Of a DNA stretch of 64,000 nucleotides, positions 16,102-25,253 are shown one piece after another (the stretch's first letter is position 1; the number at the start of each line of letters is the position of its first letter). Location: assembly GCF_052115385.1 (NCBI RefSeq), contig NZ_JBFRGP010000014.1:66206-130205 (forward strand), in the 5' to 3' direction. A model generated the notes under the pieces. That model did not search any database. It was not told where the DNA came from and was given only the letters and a program-made list of their open reading frames with translations. The DNA is from Dyella_D sp052115385. Lineage in GTDB: Bacteria > Pseudomonadota > Gammaproteobacteria > Xanthomonadales > Rhodanobacteraceae. Both the position numbers and the translations under genes were made by a program.

Positions 16102-17629
16102 TGGTGCTTCCTCCCTCGCGCAGCACAGCCTGCGCGACCGGCTGCTGGTGCTGGCGGCGGTATGCCTGGCCGGACTGGGCATGCCGCTGAGCTTTACCGG
16201 GCCAGCGATTGCGTTGCCGGCGATCGGGCAGGCCCTGGGCAGCGATCCGCGCCTGCTGTCGTGGGCGGTGAACGCCTTCATCCTCGCCTTCGGCGGCAGC
16301 GTGATGGCGGCCGGCGCGCTGGCCGACCAGTACGGGCGCAAGCGCATCTTCACTTTGGGGATCGGCCTGTTCACCGGCTTGTCGGTGCTGCTCGCGCTGT
16401 CGCGCAACCTGTGGTGGCTGGATCTGGGCCGCGCCGCTCAAGGCATCGCCGCCGGGCTCACCATGTCCGCCGGCGCCGCTTCATTGGCGCAGGAGTTCGA
16501 AGGCCATGCGCGCACGCGGGCATACAGCCTGCTCGGGACCACCTTTGGTCTCGGGTTGGCATTCGGTCCACTGCTTTCCGCATGGTTGATCGGCGGCCTG
16601 GGTTGGCGCGCGGTGTTTCTCTCCACCGCGGCGATCGGCGTCCTGGTGCTGGTCGTCGGCGTGCCGCGCATGCGCGAGACGCGCGATCCCGGCGCGCAAG
16701 GCCTGGACCTGCCCGGCAGCCTGAGCTTCACCGCTGCATTGGTGCTGCTCACCTTCGGCATCATCGAAGCACCACGCCACCCGAACGGACATCTGCCGCT
16801 GCTGCTGGTGGCGGCCGCGGCCGCCATGCTCGCGCTGTTCGTCTACGTGGAACGCCGCGTGCCGCGGCCGATGCTGGACCTGTCGCTGTTCCGCAACCCG
16901 CGCTTCCTCGGCGCGCAGGCGCTGCCGCTGGCCACCGCGCTGTGCTACGTGGTGCTGCTGATCTTCCTGCCGCTGCGCTTCGTCGGCGTGGAAGGACGCA
17001 GTGAAGTGGCGGCAGGCTTGCTGATGATCCCGCTGTCGGTGCCGATGCTGGTGGTGCCGTTCGTCGGCGCCTTGCTGACGCGCTGGCTGTCGGCGGGCCT
17101 GCTCTCGGCACTCGGCCTGGGCCTCGCCGCCGCCGGTCTGCTCTGGCTGCGTGTAGTGGCCGTACCGGGTGCGGATTGGAACGCGCTGCTGTGGCCCTTG
17201 CTGTTGATCGGTACCGGCTCCGGCCTGCCCTGGGGCTTGATGGACGACCTGGCGGTGAGCGTGGTGCCGAAGGAGCGCGCCGGCATGGCGACCGGCTTCT
17301 TCACCACCACGCGCGTGGCCGGCGAGGCGATCGCCATGGCGGCGGTGGGCACGGCGCTGACGGGCTTGATCGAAACGCAACTGACATCGGCGCCGCGCGA
17401 GCAGGCGGTGGCAGCAGCAGCCAGCCTGGCCAGCGGCAGCATGGCGCACGCCGCCAGCGTGGCTCCGGCCATCGGTCGCGAAGCCTTGTTGCACGGCTAT
17501 AGCGGCGCATTCGGCGGCTTGCTCGTCGGCTTGGCGGCGTTGACGTTGGCGCTCGCAGCCGCGTCCTTCGTACTGCTGCGCCGCCGAAGGGTGGCCGTAC
17601 CCGCGCGCGAGCCCCGCACCGCCCATTAA
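16094..17629 (+). CDS. MFS transporter, DHA2 (EmrB/QacA-type) drug:H+ antiporter
   Basis: A 511-residue protein with about 14 predicted membrane segments. The family motif A region (ALADQYGRKRIFTLG) follows the second helix, and motif C-like GTTFGLGLAFGPLLSAWL is present. The length and 14-helix layout indicate the DHA2 group. The ATG at 16094 overlaps the SDR stop by eight bases, which indicates coupled translation; the upstream GTG at 16085 is less likely. A 15-bp perfect hairpin 12 bases after the stop probably ends the transcript. The cargo is unknown. Confidence 0.9.
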   Translation: MPDGASSLAQHSLRDRLLVLAAVCLAGLGMPLSFTGPAIALPAIGQALGSDPRLLSWAVNAFILAFGGSVMAAGALADQYGRKRIFTLGIGLFTGLSVLLALSRNLWWLDLGRAAQGIAAGLTMSAGAASLAQEFEGHARTRAYSLLGTTFGLGLAFGPLLSAWLIGGLGWRAVFLSTAAIGVLVLVVGVPRMRETRDPGAQGLDLPGSLSFTAALVLLTFGIIEAPRHPNGHLPLLLVAAAAAMLALFVYVERRVPRPMLDLSLFRNPRFLGAQALPLATALCYVVLLIFLPLRFVGVEGRSEVAAGLLMIPLSVPMLVVPFVGALLTRWLSAGLLSALGLGLAAAGLLWLRVVAVPGADWNALLWPLLLIGTGSGLPWGLMDDLAVSVVPKERAGMATGFFTTTRVAGEAIAMAAVGTALTGLIETQLTSAPREQAVAAAASLASGSMAHAASVAPAIGREALLHGYSGAFGGLLVGLAALTLALAAASFVLLRRRRVAVPAREPRTAH

Positions 17630-17640
17630 TCCGGGCACAT

Positions 17641-17672
17641 TCACCCAGGGGCGGCCAGCCGCCCCTGGGTGA
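17641..17672 (+). terminator. Terminator-like hairpin after the MFS gene
   Basis: The stem is perfect over 15 bp, TCACCCAGGGGCGGC / GCCGCCCCTGGGTGA, with a two-base centre. No U-tract follows, so it may work with Rho or protect the 3' end. Confidence 0.55.
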
Positions 17673-17680
17673 CCCGTTAC

Positions 17681-17775
17681 GCAACAGTTTCATGACAGTT
17701 TTGGACGTCTAAACCCAAGCTGTCGGCTACACGTCATCCCCCCTGAGCTTCGCTGTCATGGCGCCGACCTAACTT
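17681..17775. promoter_or_regulatory. Candidate PhoB-type boxes and GGACGTC palindrome upstream of the receptor-phospholipase operon
   Basis: On the minus strand, 17681-17698 reads CTGTCATGAAACTGTTGC, close to the 18-base PHO-box pattern of two heptamers 11 bases apart. On the + strand, CTGTCGG (17720) and ACGTCAT (17731) are also 11 bases apart, and a perfect CTGTCAT lies at 17753-17759, followed after ten bases by TAACTT (17770-17775) as a possible -10. TTGGACGTCTAA (17701-17712) lies in the same stretch. PhoB control fits the phosphoesterase genes downstream but is inferred. Confidence 0.45.
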
Positions 17776-17918
17776 GCGCGGGGTCAGAGCCTGTGTCCGG
17801 GCCAGGGAAGCCTCCACACGACACTCATCGCGATTCCCACAGAATCCGCGCGCAGTGCCGTGCCTGGGGCTGCCCGCACACATCGCTCCGTCACCCCCTC
17901 TTCCCCGGAGTCACGACG

Positions 17919-20432
17919 TTGCGCACCACATCGATCAGCCACGCCATCGGCCTGGCCCTGCTGGGCGGCCTGCTTTGCTCCTTCGCACCGCATGCCAGCG
18001 CGCAGGACAGCAACCCCTCCACCAGCGACAACAGCAAGCCGGCCACCGACCGCGCCAAGAACCTCGACGGCATCGTGGTCACCGCCCGTTCCGGCGTGGA
18101 AACGCGCACCAAGGCGGAGACCAGCTATTCGATCACCACCATCGACGAAGACCGCCTGCGCATGCAGGCGCCGACCTCGGTGACCGAGGCGATGAAATCC
18201 GTGCCAGGCTTCTGGGTCGAAGCCTCCGGCGGCGAAGCCAGCGGCAATATCCGCGCGCGCGGCATCCCGGTGGACGGTTTCGGCTCGGTCAACCTGCTGG
18301 AGGACGGCGTGCCGGTGCAGCACGACCCGGCGCTGGGCTATCTCAATGCCGACCAGGCCTTCCGCCTGGACGAGACGATCGAGCGCATCGAAGTGGTGCG
18401 CGGCGGCCCGTCCTCGGTGTTCTATTCGAACGCGCCGGCCGGCGCGATCAACTTCATCCCCCGCAAGGTGGGTGACAAGGCCGAGGGCCTGCTCAAGTTC
18501 ACCGTGGGCGACTACGGCCTCACCCGCGGCGACTTCTGGGTCGGCGCGCCGGTCGGCAATGGCTGGAAGCTGAGCGCGGGCGGTTTCTACCGCACCGACA
18601 GCGGCATCCGCGATCCCAAGTTCAACGCCAACGACGGCGGCCAGATCCGCTTGAACCTGGCGCGCGATTTCGAAGGCGGCAGTTTCAGCGCCGACGTCAA
18701 GCACCTGGACGACAAGGTCGCGCTGTACCTTGGTGTCCCGATGCGCACCACCTCGAACGGCGACATCCGTGCGGTACCCGGCTTCGATGGCAACTACGGC
18801 ACGCTGGCCGGCCCCGAAACCGAGCACGTGCTGATGAAGATGGGCAATGGCGGCCTGTACAACTTCGACAACAGCGAGGGCACGCACGTGAAGCGCGACC
18901 AGCTCACGCTGAAGTTCGATTACGAACTGGGCGGCGGCTGGAAGCTGGCCGAGTCGATGCGCTACGACGACACCCACACCCAGCGCAACGGCGTGTTCCC
19001 GAACTCGCTGATGAGCGCCACCAAGTATCTCGCTTCGGTGGCCGGCCAGAAGCCGGCCGGCGCCGCCGGCCTGCAACTGCGCTACGTGGACAACCCCAAC
19101 CAGGTGTTCGACAACGCCAACCAGAACGGCAACGGCCTGGTGGTGGTGGGCGGCCTGCGCGGCGTGACCATGCCGGTGAAGGAGTTCATCAACGACACGC
19201 GCCTGCTGCGCAAGTTCGAGCTGGGCAGCCAGACCCACGACGTCACCTTCGGCTACTACTACGCCCGCTTCGACCAGGATTTCAGCCGTTACTCCTCGGT
19301 GGCGCTGCTCGATGCCACCAACAATGCGCGCCTGCTCGACCTGGTGGCGGTGAACGGCGCCGGCCAGCCGATCTCCAACCTCACCGACCACGGTATCTCG
19401 CGCTACGGCTACGAGTGGGAGAACGCCAGCGGCACCTCGACCACCAACGCTTTCTATGTTTCCGACGAATGGCAGGTCACCGACGACCTGCGCATCGATG
19501 GCGGCGTGCGCTGGGAGCAGGTCAACACCCGCGGCAAGACCGAGACCAAGCAGACGGTGAACCTGGGCACGCCGGCCGCCACGCAGATCATCACCGGCAC
19601 CGGCCAGTACGTGCCGTGGGACCACACCTTCAACAAGCTGGGCTGGACCCTCGGCGCGAACTGGCAGTTCTCGCCGCGCTCGGGCGTGTTCGCGCGCTGG
19701 ACGCCGACCTTCCGCCTGCCCAACCTGAGCACCTACATCACCAATCCGACCGCGGTGCCGGTGACCCAGACCATGAAGCTGGGCGAGATCGGCTACAAGT
19801 ACACCGATCGCCAGGTCGACCTGTACGCCACCGCGTTCTACACCAAGTACAACAACGTCGGCTTCAGCAACTACGTGTTCAATCCCAACGGCAATACCTC
19901 CACCAGCCAGCAGGGCTATGCCGACACCAAGACCAAGGGCCTGGAACTGGAAGGCACCTGGTATCCGGTGGACTGGTTCGACGTGCAGGTCACCGCCACC
20001 CTGCAGGACCCGCAGTACAAGGGCCTGCGCTATACCGAGCTGGTGGCCGGCGCACCGGTGCTGCGCGACTACGAAGGCAACCAGCTGATCCGCGTGCCGA
20101 AGCAGAGCTACCGCGTGGTGCCCGGCGTGAACCTGCTCGGCGGCAAGCTGCGCCTGCAGCTCGCCTACGAGTATGAGGGCGAGCGCTATGTGGATACCGC
20201 CAACTCGGTAAAGCTGCCCTCGTACGACGTGTGGAGCGCCAGTGCACGCTACGACATCTCGTCGATGTGCTCGCTGTTCTTCTATGCCGACAACATCACC
20301 AACTCGCTGGGCCTGACCGAAGGCAACCCGCGTGCGGGTGAGTTGGCAAGCGCGGATGCGGGTGCCAACACGTTTATCGCCCGTCCGATCCTGGGCCGCG
20401 CGTATCGTGCGGCGATCATGTATCGCTTCTGA
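17919..20432 (+). CDS. TonB-dependent receptor of the putative phospho-ester operon
   Basis: An 837-residue receptor starting at TTG 17919, eight bases after GGAG; this start opens directly into a signal peptide (RTTSISHAIGLALLGG ... ASAQ). An in-frame GTG at 17793 would add a non-signal-like leader and is rejected. A TonB-box-like IVVTA comes near residue 50, then a plug (VTEAMKSVPGFWVEASGGEA, RGIPVDGFGSVNLLEDG, RIEVVRGGPSSVFYSNAPAG) and a barrel ending in YRF. A secreted phospholipase C-like gene starts 37 bases downstream, then a PHP phosphoesterase, so import of an inositol-phosphate or glycerophospho-ligand is the working idea. The family usually imports siderophores, which remains possible. 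Confidence 0.88.
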   Translation: MRTTSISHAIGLALLGGLLCSFAPHASAQDSNPSTSDNSKPATDRAKNLDGIVVTARSGVETRTKAETSYSITTIDEDRLRMQAPTSVTEAMKSVPGFWVEASGGEASGNIRARGIPVDGFGSVNLLEDGVPVQHDPALGYLNADQAFRLDETIERIEVVRGGPSSVFYSNAPAGAINFIPRKVGDKAEGLLKFTVGDYGLTRGDFWVGAPVGNGWKLSAGGFYRTDSGIRDPKFNANDGGQIRLNLARDFEGGSFSADVKHLDDKVALYLGVPMRTTSNGDIRAVPGFDGNYGTLAGPETEHVLMKMGNGGLYNFDNSEGTHVKRDQLTLKFDYELGGGWKLAESMRYDDTHTQRNGVFPNSLMSATKYLASVAGQKPAGAAGLQLRYVDNPNQVFDNANQNGNGLVVVGGLRGVTMPVKEFINDTRLLRKFELGSQTHDVTFGYYYARFDQDFSRYSSVALLDATNNARLLDLVAVNGAGQPISNLTDHGISRYGYEWENASGTSTTNAFYVSDEWQVTDDLRIDGGVRWEQVNTRGKTETKQTVNLGTPAATQIITGTGQYVPWDHTFNKLGWTLGANWQFSPRSGVFARWTPTFRLPNLSTYITNPTAVPVTQTMKLGEIGYKYTDRQVDLYATAFYTKYNNVGFSNYVFNPNGNTSTSQQGYADTKTKGLELEGTWYPVDWFDVQVTATLQDPQYKGLRYTELVAGAPVLRDYEGNQLIRVPKQSYRVVPGVNLLGGKLRLQLAYEYEGERYVDTANSVKLPSYDVWSASARYDISSMCSLFFYADNITNSLGLTEGNPRAGELASADAGANTFIARPILGRAYRAAIMYRF

Positions 20433-20469
20433 GGACATGGGGCCGGGTGCGAACCCGGCCCCATCACGC

Positions 20470-21630
20470 ATGACACAACGAATCTCGCTTTATCGACTCG
20501 CGACGGCGGCCCTGCTGTTCTGGGTAGGCAGTGCCGGCGCGTGCGATCTCGAACACGCCGGCCCCGCTTGCGATCTGAACGCACTGGATCGCCAGCTGCA
20601 TCTGAACGAGCTGCAGACGGTGGGCACGCACAACAGCTACAAGCAGGCGATGCCGCCGGCGGAACTCGCCGCGCACCGTGCGCACGATCCGCGCGGCGCG
20701 GATGGCATCGACTACGCGCACCCGGCGCTGTCCGCGCAGCTCGACGAAGGCGCCCGCACCATCGAGCTCGACGTGTACTACGACCCGAAAGGCGGCCACT
20801 ACGCGCATCCGCCCGGCGCGCTGCGCAAAGGCTACGCCACCTCGCCGTGGTCGCCGGAAGCGGCGGCGCAGATGCTGCATCCCGGCTTCAAGGTGATGCA
20901 CCTGGCCGATATCGATTTCCGCAGCAACTGCCAGACCTTCGTGGTGTGCCTGGCGCAGATCCGCAACTGGTCGCGCGCGCATCGGCGACATGTGCCGATC
21001 ATGATTCTGATCAATGCCAAGGACGGCAAGGGTGGCCCGGGTGCGGCCGCGCCGCTGGCGTTCGACGAACGGGCCTTCGATGCGCTGGATGCGGAGGTGC
21101 GCTCGGTGTTCGGGCCCACCGAACTGGTCACGCCGGATCTTGTGCAGGGCCGTCACCGAAATCTGCGCGCGGCGGTGCTCGCCGGCGCGTGGCCGACACT
21201 GGGCGAGGCACGCGGCAAGGTGTTCTTCGTGCTGGACGAGGATGCGGAGAAAATCGCCGCGTACCGTGGCCGCAGGCTTTCGCTCGAAGGCCGCGTGATG
21301 TTCGTCAACACGGACGAGTCCTCGCCGGCTGCCGCCTACCTCACCATCAACGACTCCGTGCGCGACGGCGAGCGCATCCGCCGCGACGTCGCGGCAGGTT
21401 TCCTGGTGCGCACTCGCGCCGATGCCGACGCCGCCGAGGCCCGACGCAACGACACCACCCGGCGCGAAGCCGCCTTCGCGAGCGGCGCGCAGTACGTCTC
21501 CACCGATTACATGCATCCGGACACGCGCTTCGGCGACTATCGTGTCCGCCTGCCTGCCGATGCGGTGGCGCGCTGCAATCCCATCCGCCAACCCGACTGC
21601 CATTCTCCGCAAGGTTCCGCCAAGCCATGA
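20470..21630 (+). CDS. Secreted Ca2+-dependent phosphatidylinositol-specific phospholipase C1-like protein
   Basis: A 386-residue exported protein (signal peptide to about residue 24, ending GAC). It belongs to the TIM-barrel PI-PLC fold: H54 in VGTHNSYKQ and H144 in KVMHLADIDF are the probable acid/base pair, and E99/D101 in TIELDVYYD are the probable metal ligands. The family cleaves phosphatidylinositol to diacylglycerol and inositol phosphate. A Lys/Asp pair occurs in MILINAKDGKG. The ATG at 20470 falls 37 bases after the receptor stop, and its own stop overlaps the next start as ATGA. Export plus a TonB receptor suggests release and uptake of the head group. Confidence 0.82.
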   Translation: MTQRISLYRLATAALLFWVGSAGACDLEHAGPACDLNALDRQLHLNELQTVGTHNSYKQAMPPAELAAHRAHDPRGADGIDYAHPALSAQLDEGARTIELDVYYDPKGGHYAHPPGALRKGYATSPWSPEAAAQMLHPGFKVMHLADIDFRSNCQTFVVCLAQIRNWSRAHRRHVPIMILINAKDGKGGPGAAAPLAFDERAFDALDAEVRSVFGPTELVTPDLVQGRHRNLRAAVLAGAWPTLGEARGKVFFVLDEDAEKIAAYRGRRLSLEGRVMFVNTDESSPAAAYLTINDSVRDGERIRRDVAAGFLVRTRADADAAEARRNDTTRREAAFASGAQYVSTDYMHPDTRFGDYRVRLPADAVARCNPIRQPDCHSPQGSAKP

Positions 21631-23147
21631 GCACCCGATTGTTGCATTCCCTGGCCCTGTTCGCCGCCGCCCTGCTTCCGCTCAGCGCTGGCGCGGCAGA
21701 CACCGAGAAACCGGACGTCGTGCTGCACGGCGACCTCAACGGCAAGGACCACCAGACCTACCGCACGCTGCCCTTCGACGTGCCGGCCGGCGTCACCCGC
21801 ATCACCGTGCAGTTCGACTACAGCGGCCGCGAGGAAAAGACCGCGGTGGACCTCGGCCTGCTCGGTCCGGACGGCTTCCGCGGGCAGGATGGCTTCCGCG
21901 GCTGGAGCGGCGGCACCAAGAAGCTGTTCACCATCTCGGCCACCGACGCCACGCCGTCCTACCTGCCCGGCGCGATCCGCCCCGGCCGCTGGCAACTGCT
22001 GCTTGGCATCCCGAATATCCGCAAGGACAGCCACAGCAACTACACCGCCAGTATCTGGTTCGGCCACGCCAACGACCCGGCCTGGGAGCCGGCGGTGCTC
22101 AATCCGCCGCTGCGCAAGGAAGCCGGCTGGTATCGCGGCGATCTGCACATGCACACCGCGCACAGCGACGGCGGCTGCAAGAACCAGAGCGGCGAACGCG
22201 TACCCTGCCCGCTGTTCTTCACCGTCCAAGCCGCCGCGCAACGTGGGTTGGATTTCATCGCCATCACCGACCACAACACCGTGTCGCACGCCAACGCGAT
22301 GCGCGAACTGCAGCCCTACTTCGACAGGCTGCTGCTGATCCCCGGCCGCGAAGTAACGACCTTCACCGGCCACGCCAACCTGTTCGGCACCACCGCGTTG
22401 GTGGATTTCCGCGTGGGCAGCAAGGAAGTGCCGGACTGGAACGCGCTGCTGAAGGCGATCGCGCCGCTGCACGGCGTCATCTCGATCAACCACGCGATCC
22501 GCCCCAGCGGCGAGGTGTGCATGGGTTGCGGATGGACCGCCAAGCCGCCAGTGGATATGGGCATGGTGCAGGCGGTGGAAGCGGTCAACGGCAGCGACAT
22601 CGGCACCCCTATCTCCGGCCTGCCGTTCTGGGAATCGCAGCTGGCCAAGGGTTATCGCCTGACCGCCATTGGTGGCAGCGACAACCACGAGGCGTTCCAG
22701 AACGAAGCGCGCATCGGCACCAATCCGACCGGCGTGCCGGCGACGGTGGTGTATGCGCAGGAGTTGTCGATGCCGGCCATCCTGGACGGCATCCGCGCGG
22801 GCCATGTATTCATCGATACGGAAGGCAGCCGCGACCGCCTGCTGGAATTGAGTGGCGAAGCGAATGGCACGAAGGCGACCATGGGCGATGCGCTGCGCGT
22901 ACCGGCGAAAGCCACCGCTTCGTTCGACGTGCACATCGGTCACGCGAAGGGCACCAGCCTGGCCGTGCTGCTTGACGGCAAGCCGTTCGTGCCGGCCGTC
23001 GAAGCGCGGATCGACGCGGACGACCAGCACCGCAACTTCAGCTGGACCAGCGACGGCAAGCCGCACTGGCTGCGGGTGGAAGTGCGCGATGCGGCCGGCA
23101 AGGTGCTGCTGGTGGGTAATCCCATCTATCTCAATTCAACCCGCTGA
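21627..23147 (+). CDS. Secreted CehA/McbA-family PHP-domain metallohydrolase
   Basis: A 506-residue exported enzyme (signal peptide to about residue 23). An N-terminal beta-sandwich-like domain (about 30-150) precedes a PHP metal-binding domain. Likely ligands are H174 and H176 (DLHMHTAHSD), D215/H216 (AITDHN), E242 (GREVTT), H249 (GHAN), H289 (SINHA) and D352/H354 (GGSDNH). CehA/McbA enzymes hydrolyse esters and phospho-esters. Cysteines at CMGCGW (298-301) may form a disulfide. It starts within the phospholipase stop codon (ATGA), so the two are translationally coupled. Together they could strip phosphate from inositol phospholipid head groups outside the cytoplasm; the exact substrate is not evident. 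Confidence 0.85.
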   Translation: MSTRLLHSLALFAAALLPLSAGAADTEKPDVVLHGDLNGKDHQTYRTLPFDVPAGVTRITVQFDYSGREEKTAVDLGLLGPDGFRGQDGFRGWSGGTKKLFTISATDATPSYLPGAIRPGRWQLLLGIPNIRKDSHSNYTASIWFGHANDPAWEPAVLNPPLRKEAGWYRGDLHMHTAHSDGGCKNQSGERVPCPLFFTVQAAAQRGLDFIAITDHNTVSHANAMRELQPYFDRLLLIPGREVTTFTGHANLFGTTALVDFRVGSKEVPDWNALLKAIAPLHGVISINHAIRPSGEVCMGCGWTAKPPVDMGMVQAVEAVNGSDIGTPISGLPFWESQLAKGYRLTAIGGSDNHEAFQNEARIGTNPTGVPATVVYAQELSMPAILDGIRAGHVFIDTEGSRDRLLELSGEANGTKATMGDALRVPAKATASFDVHIGHAKGTSLAVLLDGKPFVPAVEARIDADDQHRNFSWTSDGKPHWLRVEVRDAAGKVLLVGNPIYLNSTR

Positions 23148-23173
23148 AGGCAGGGCGCTCAGCTCGTTCCCGC

Positions 23174-23536
23174 TCAGCCTGTTCCAGGCTTGCGCCGCAC
23201 CAGCGGCGTGATCTTGCCCAGGCGGCACCAGTGGGGCAGCGGCGAGGTCAGCTGGGTGTCCAGGAGCTCTTGCCCGGGCTTGTCGTCCGCGGCGAGCTTG
23301 TCCAGGTCGGCCGTGAGGTCCAGCACGACGAGGACGCGGCCCAGCGTAGCCATGCTCGAGGTGGCATGGCCATCTTCGAGCTTGGCCAGCGTCGGCACGC
23401 TGACGCCGACGCGCCTGGCCATCGCTACCTGGGTGATGCGCCGCAGCCGGCGCGCGACACGCAGTCGTTCGCCGAGCTCCTTGAGCGCCTGTTTGGCTGC
23501 CGGATGGCAAGGTACGTTGCGGATGCTCATGCCCAT
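23174..23536 (-). CDS. HipB-like HTH protein, paralogue downstream of hipA
   Basis: A 120-residue XRE-type DNA-binding protein. The HTH covers about residues 18-72 (ALKELGERLRVARRLRRIT, MARRVGVSVPTLAKLEDG). It is strongly similar to the HipB at 24906-25250, sharing the VGVSVPTLAKLEDG block and the ADLDKLAADDK block, but ends in a different tail (CRLGKITPLVRRKPGTG). The ATG at 23536 follows GAAGGGA. It lies 107 bases downstream of the hipA stop on the same strand. It may be a second antitoxin, a spare operator-binding repressor or a relic of module duplication. Confidence 0.8.
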   Translation of the reverse strand: MGMSIRNVPCHPAAKQALKELGERLRVARRLRRITQVAMARRVGVSVPTLAKLEDGHATSSMATLGRVLVVLDLTADLDKLAADDKPGQELLDTQLTSPLPHWCRLGKITPLVRRKPGTG

Positions 23537-23643
23537 CAAGTTCCCTTCGATGCGGCCTCAACGCAATTTGTTTTTCGAACTTTGAGAGTTATCCGTCCTG
23601 GCAAACTCCAGATCCGTGGATAGGCGCCATGACGGTGCTCTCG

Positions 23644-24909
23644 CTAACGGGCCGCGTCGATCACAGTCGACATGCGCGCGATCTCGCCGCGGGTGGCACC
23701 GGCGTGGCGGGCGACCTCGGGCCAGGCTGCTACTGCCTCGCGCACCTCGCGCTCAATCGTCGCGAGCCGCTTCCCGGGCACGCGATAGAACTCCGCGCTG
23801 TGCTTCCACAGCGTGCTGTCCGGCGTCGGATCGACTTCGTCGATGGCCAGGACGTGGGCGTCCTTCTCAGGATTAGGATTGATGTCGAAGGCCGGCGAAA
23901 GGCGCCAGCCATTGCCCTCGCGCAGGAAGCCGTGATTGCGCAGGTGATCGTTCCGATTCCCGATGAGGATCGTAAACAGCACGCGCCGGTAGAGCTGCTC
24001 GAGATCGGCGCCGATGCGATGGGCGACGCCGTTGTTCTCGATGGCCTGCACGATGTCGAGATACGACGCGCCCTCGCTATCCTCGCTATCCTCGCGATCC
24101 GTCAGCGTCAGCGCGGAGGCGTAGGCACGGCGCGTGGCAGCGTGCCGATCGAAGCGGCGGACCAGATAGGTGTGGCCGCGCTCCGAAAACCGCATGACCC
24201 GCGCCTCGGGCATGTCGACACCCGCCGCGCAGGCCAGCCGATAGGCAATGAATTCCCACAGGCCGATGTCCTGGCGATCGTTGTTCGAAGGAAACTTTGC
24301 CAACCATAGCGAACCATCGACATCGCGGATGGAAGCCTTCGGGCGTGCACCGCCGAGGCCCGAGCCGGGGGCAGCGAGATGCAGCAGCCACTCGATGCGC
24401 TCCGGCGTGTCGTCGTCGTCATTGCGCTCGACTTCCGCGGTGATCGCTTCGAGCTCGCGCAGGTCGGTCATCGGTGGTGCCTGCAGGCGATCGTTATCCA
24501 CGAACTGTTGCTGGTCCGGGCTGAAGAGCCGCAAGGCGCCCATGCGGGTTTCGTCGCTGACACCAGCCAGGTAATCCCAATCGCTCAGCGGACGCGGTGC
24601 TTCTGCGCGCTGGCGCGCGCGGATCCGTTCGCGCCGCTCGATCAGCATGCAGCCCCAACGATCGGGCGATGCATCCTGGAACGCGGGAGCCAGCCGATGG
24701 GCCCCGGCACGCGCGTAGAGGCGGCCCGGACCGACGATGAGTTGATGATCCAGATCGAACGGACCGATATCGCCCGTCCCCGCGATCCAATCTTCCGCGT
24801 ACTCGAAATCGATGACCTGGCGGCCGCGATTGATGCTCCGCTGCAGGTGCCCGACCAGCGCGCTGCCGCCGAGGGTGGCGTCGTCGAGGCGGACATCCAG
24901 CTCGTTCAC
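23644..24909 (-). CDS. hipA: HipA-family serine/threonine kinase toxin
   Basis: A 421-residue HipA-type kinase. Motifs in order: a phosphorylation-loop-like GLGGARPKAS (185-193), the ATP-site Lys in LWLAKFPS (K205), the hinge TYLVRRFDR (247-255), the catalytic segment LIGNRNDHLRNHGFL with D321 and N325, and the DFG-like SPAFDINPNP (D342). HipA kinases phosphorylate a tRNA synthetase (GltX for E. coli HipA), halting growth and giving persistence. The GTG start at 24909 overlaps the TGA of the upstream hipB by four bases (GTGA), the usual antitoxin-toxin coupling. All key kinase residues appear intact, so the toxin is predicted to be active. Confidence 0.9.
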   Translation of the reverse strand: MNELDVRLDDATLGGSALVGHLQRSINRGRQVIDFEYAEDWIAGTGDIGPFDLDHQLIVGPGRLYARAGAHRLAPAFQDASPDRWGCMLIERRERIRARQRAEAPRPLSDWDYLAGVSDETRMGALRLFSPDQQQFVDNDRLQAPPMTDLRELEAITAEVERNDDDDTPERIEWLLHLAAPGSGLGGARPKASIRDVDGSLWLAKFPSNNDRQDIGLWEFIAYRLACAAGVDMPEARVMRFSERGHTYLVRRFDRHAATRRAYASALTLTDREDSEDSEGASYLDIVQAIENNGVAHRIGADLEQLYRRVLFTILIGNRNDHLRNHGFLREGNGWRLSPAFDINPNPEKDAHVLAIDEVDPTPDSTLWKHSAEFYRVPGKRLATIEREVREAVAAWPEVARHAGATRGEIARMSTVIDAAR

Positions 24910-25250
24910 GGCTTGCTCCGCACCGGGGCGGTGGAGGCCGAGCGCCGGCCGCTGGGCCGCGGCGGCGCGAGCAGGGCGTCCTGCAGTTCGCGGCCGAGCT
25001 TGTCGTCGGCCGCCAGCTTGTCCAGATCGGCCGCCAGGCTGAGCACGGCAAGGACCCGGAACATGGTGGCGAGGCTGATCGTCGGGTCGCCGTCCTCGAG
25101 CTTGGCCAGCGTGGGAACGCTGACGCCCACGCGTTCGGCCATCACCGCCTGGGTCATTTTCCGGCGCAGGCGCGCGGCGCGCAGGCGCTCGCCGAGCGCC
25201 TTGATCGCGCGCTGGGCGGCTGGATGGCTGGGGGGAGTTCGCTTGGCCAT
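24906..25250 (-). CDS. hipB: HipB-family antitoxin and repressor
   Basis: A 114-residue XRE-type protein with its HTH at about residues 15-70 (AIKALGERLRAARLRRKMT, MAERVGVSVPTLAKLEDGD). In the family it binds HipA and represses the operon. The stop overlaps the hipA start. Immediately upstream of the ATG is a 40-base AT-rich inverted repeat, a clear operator candidate. The C-terminal tail (PPRPSGRRSASTAPVRSKP) is probably disordered, as expected of a protease-labile antitoxin. A paralogue lies on the other side of hipA at 23174-23536. Confidence 0.88.
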   Translation of the reverse strand: MAKRTPPSHPAAQRAIKALGERLRAARLRRKMTQAVMAERVGVSVPTLAKLEDGDPTISLATMFRVLAVLSLAADLDKLAADDKLGRELQDALLAPPRPSGRRSASTAPVRSKP

Positions 25251-25253
25251 GCC

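Noticed and set aside
17784..20471. An 895-codon minus-strand frame opposite the third TonB receptor
   Set aside because: It is an antisense shadow of the receptor codons; there is no ribosome-binding site and no protein-family similarity.
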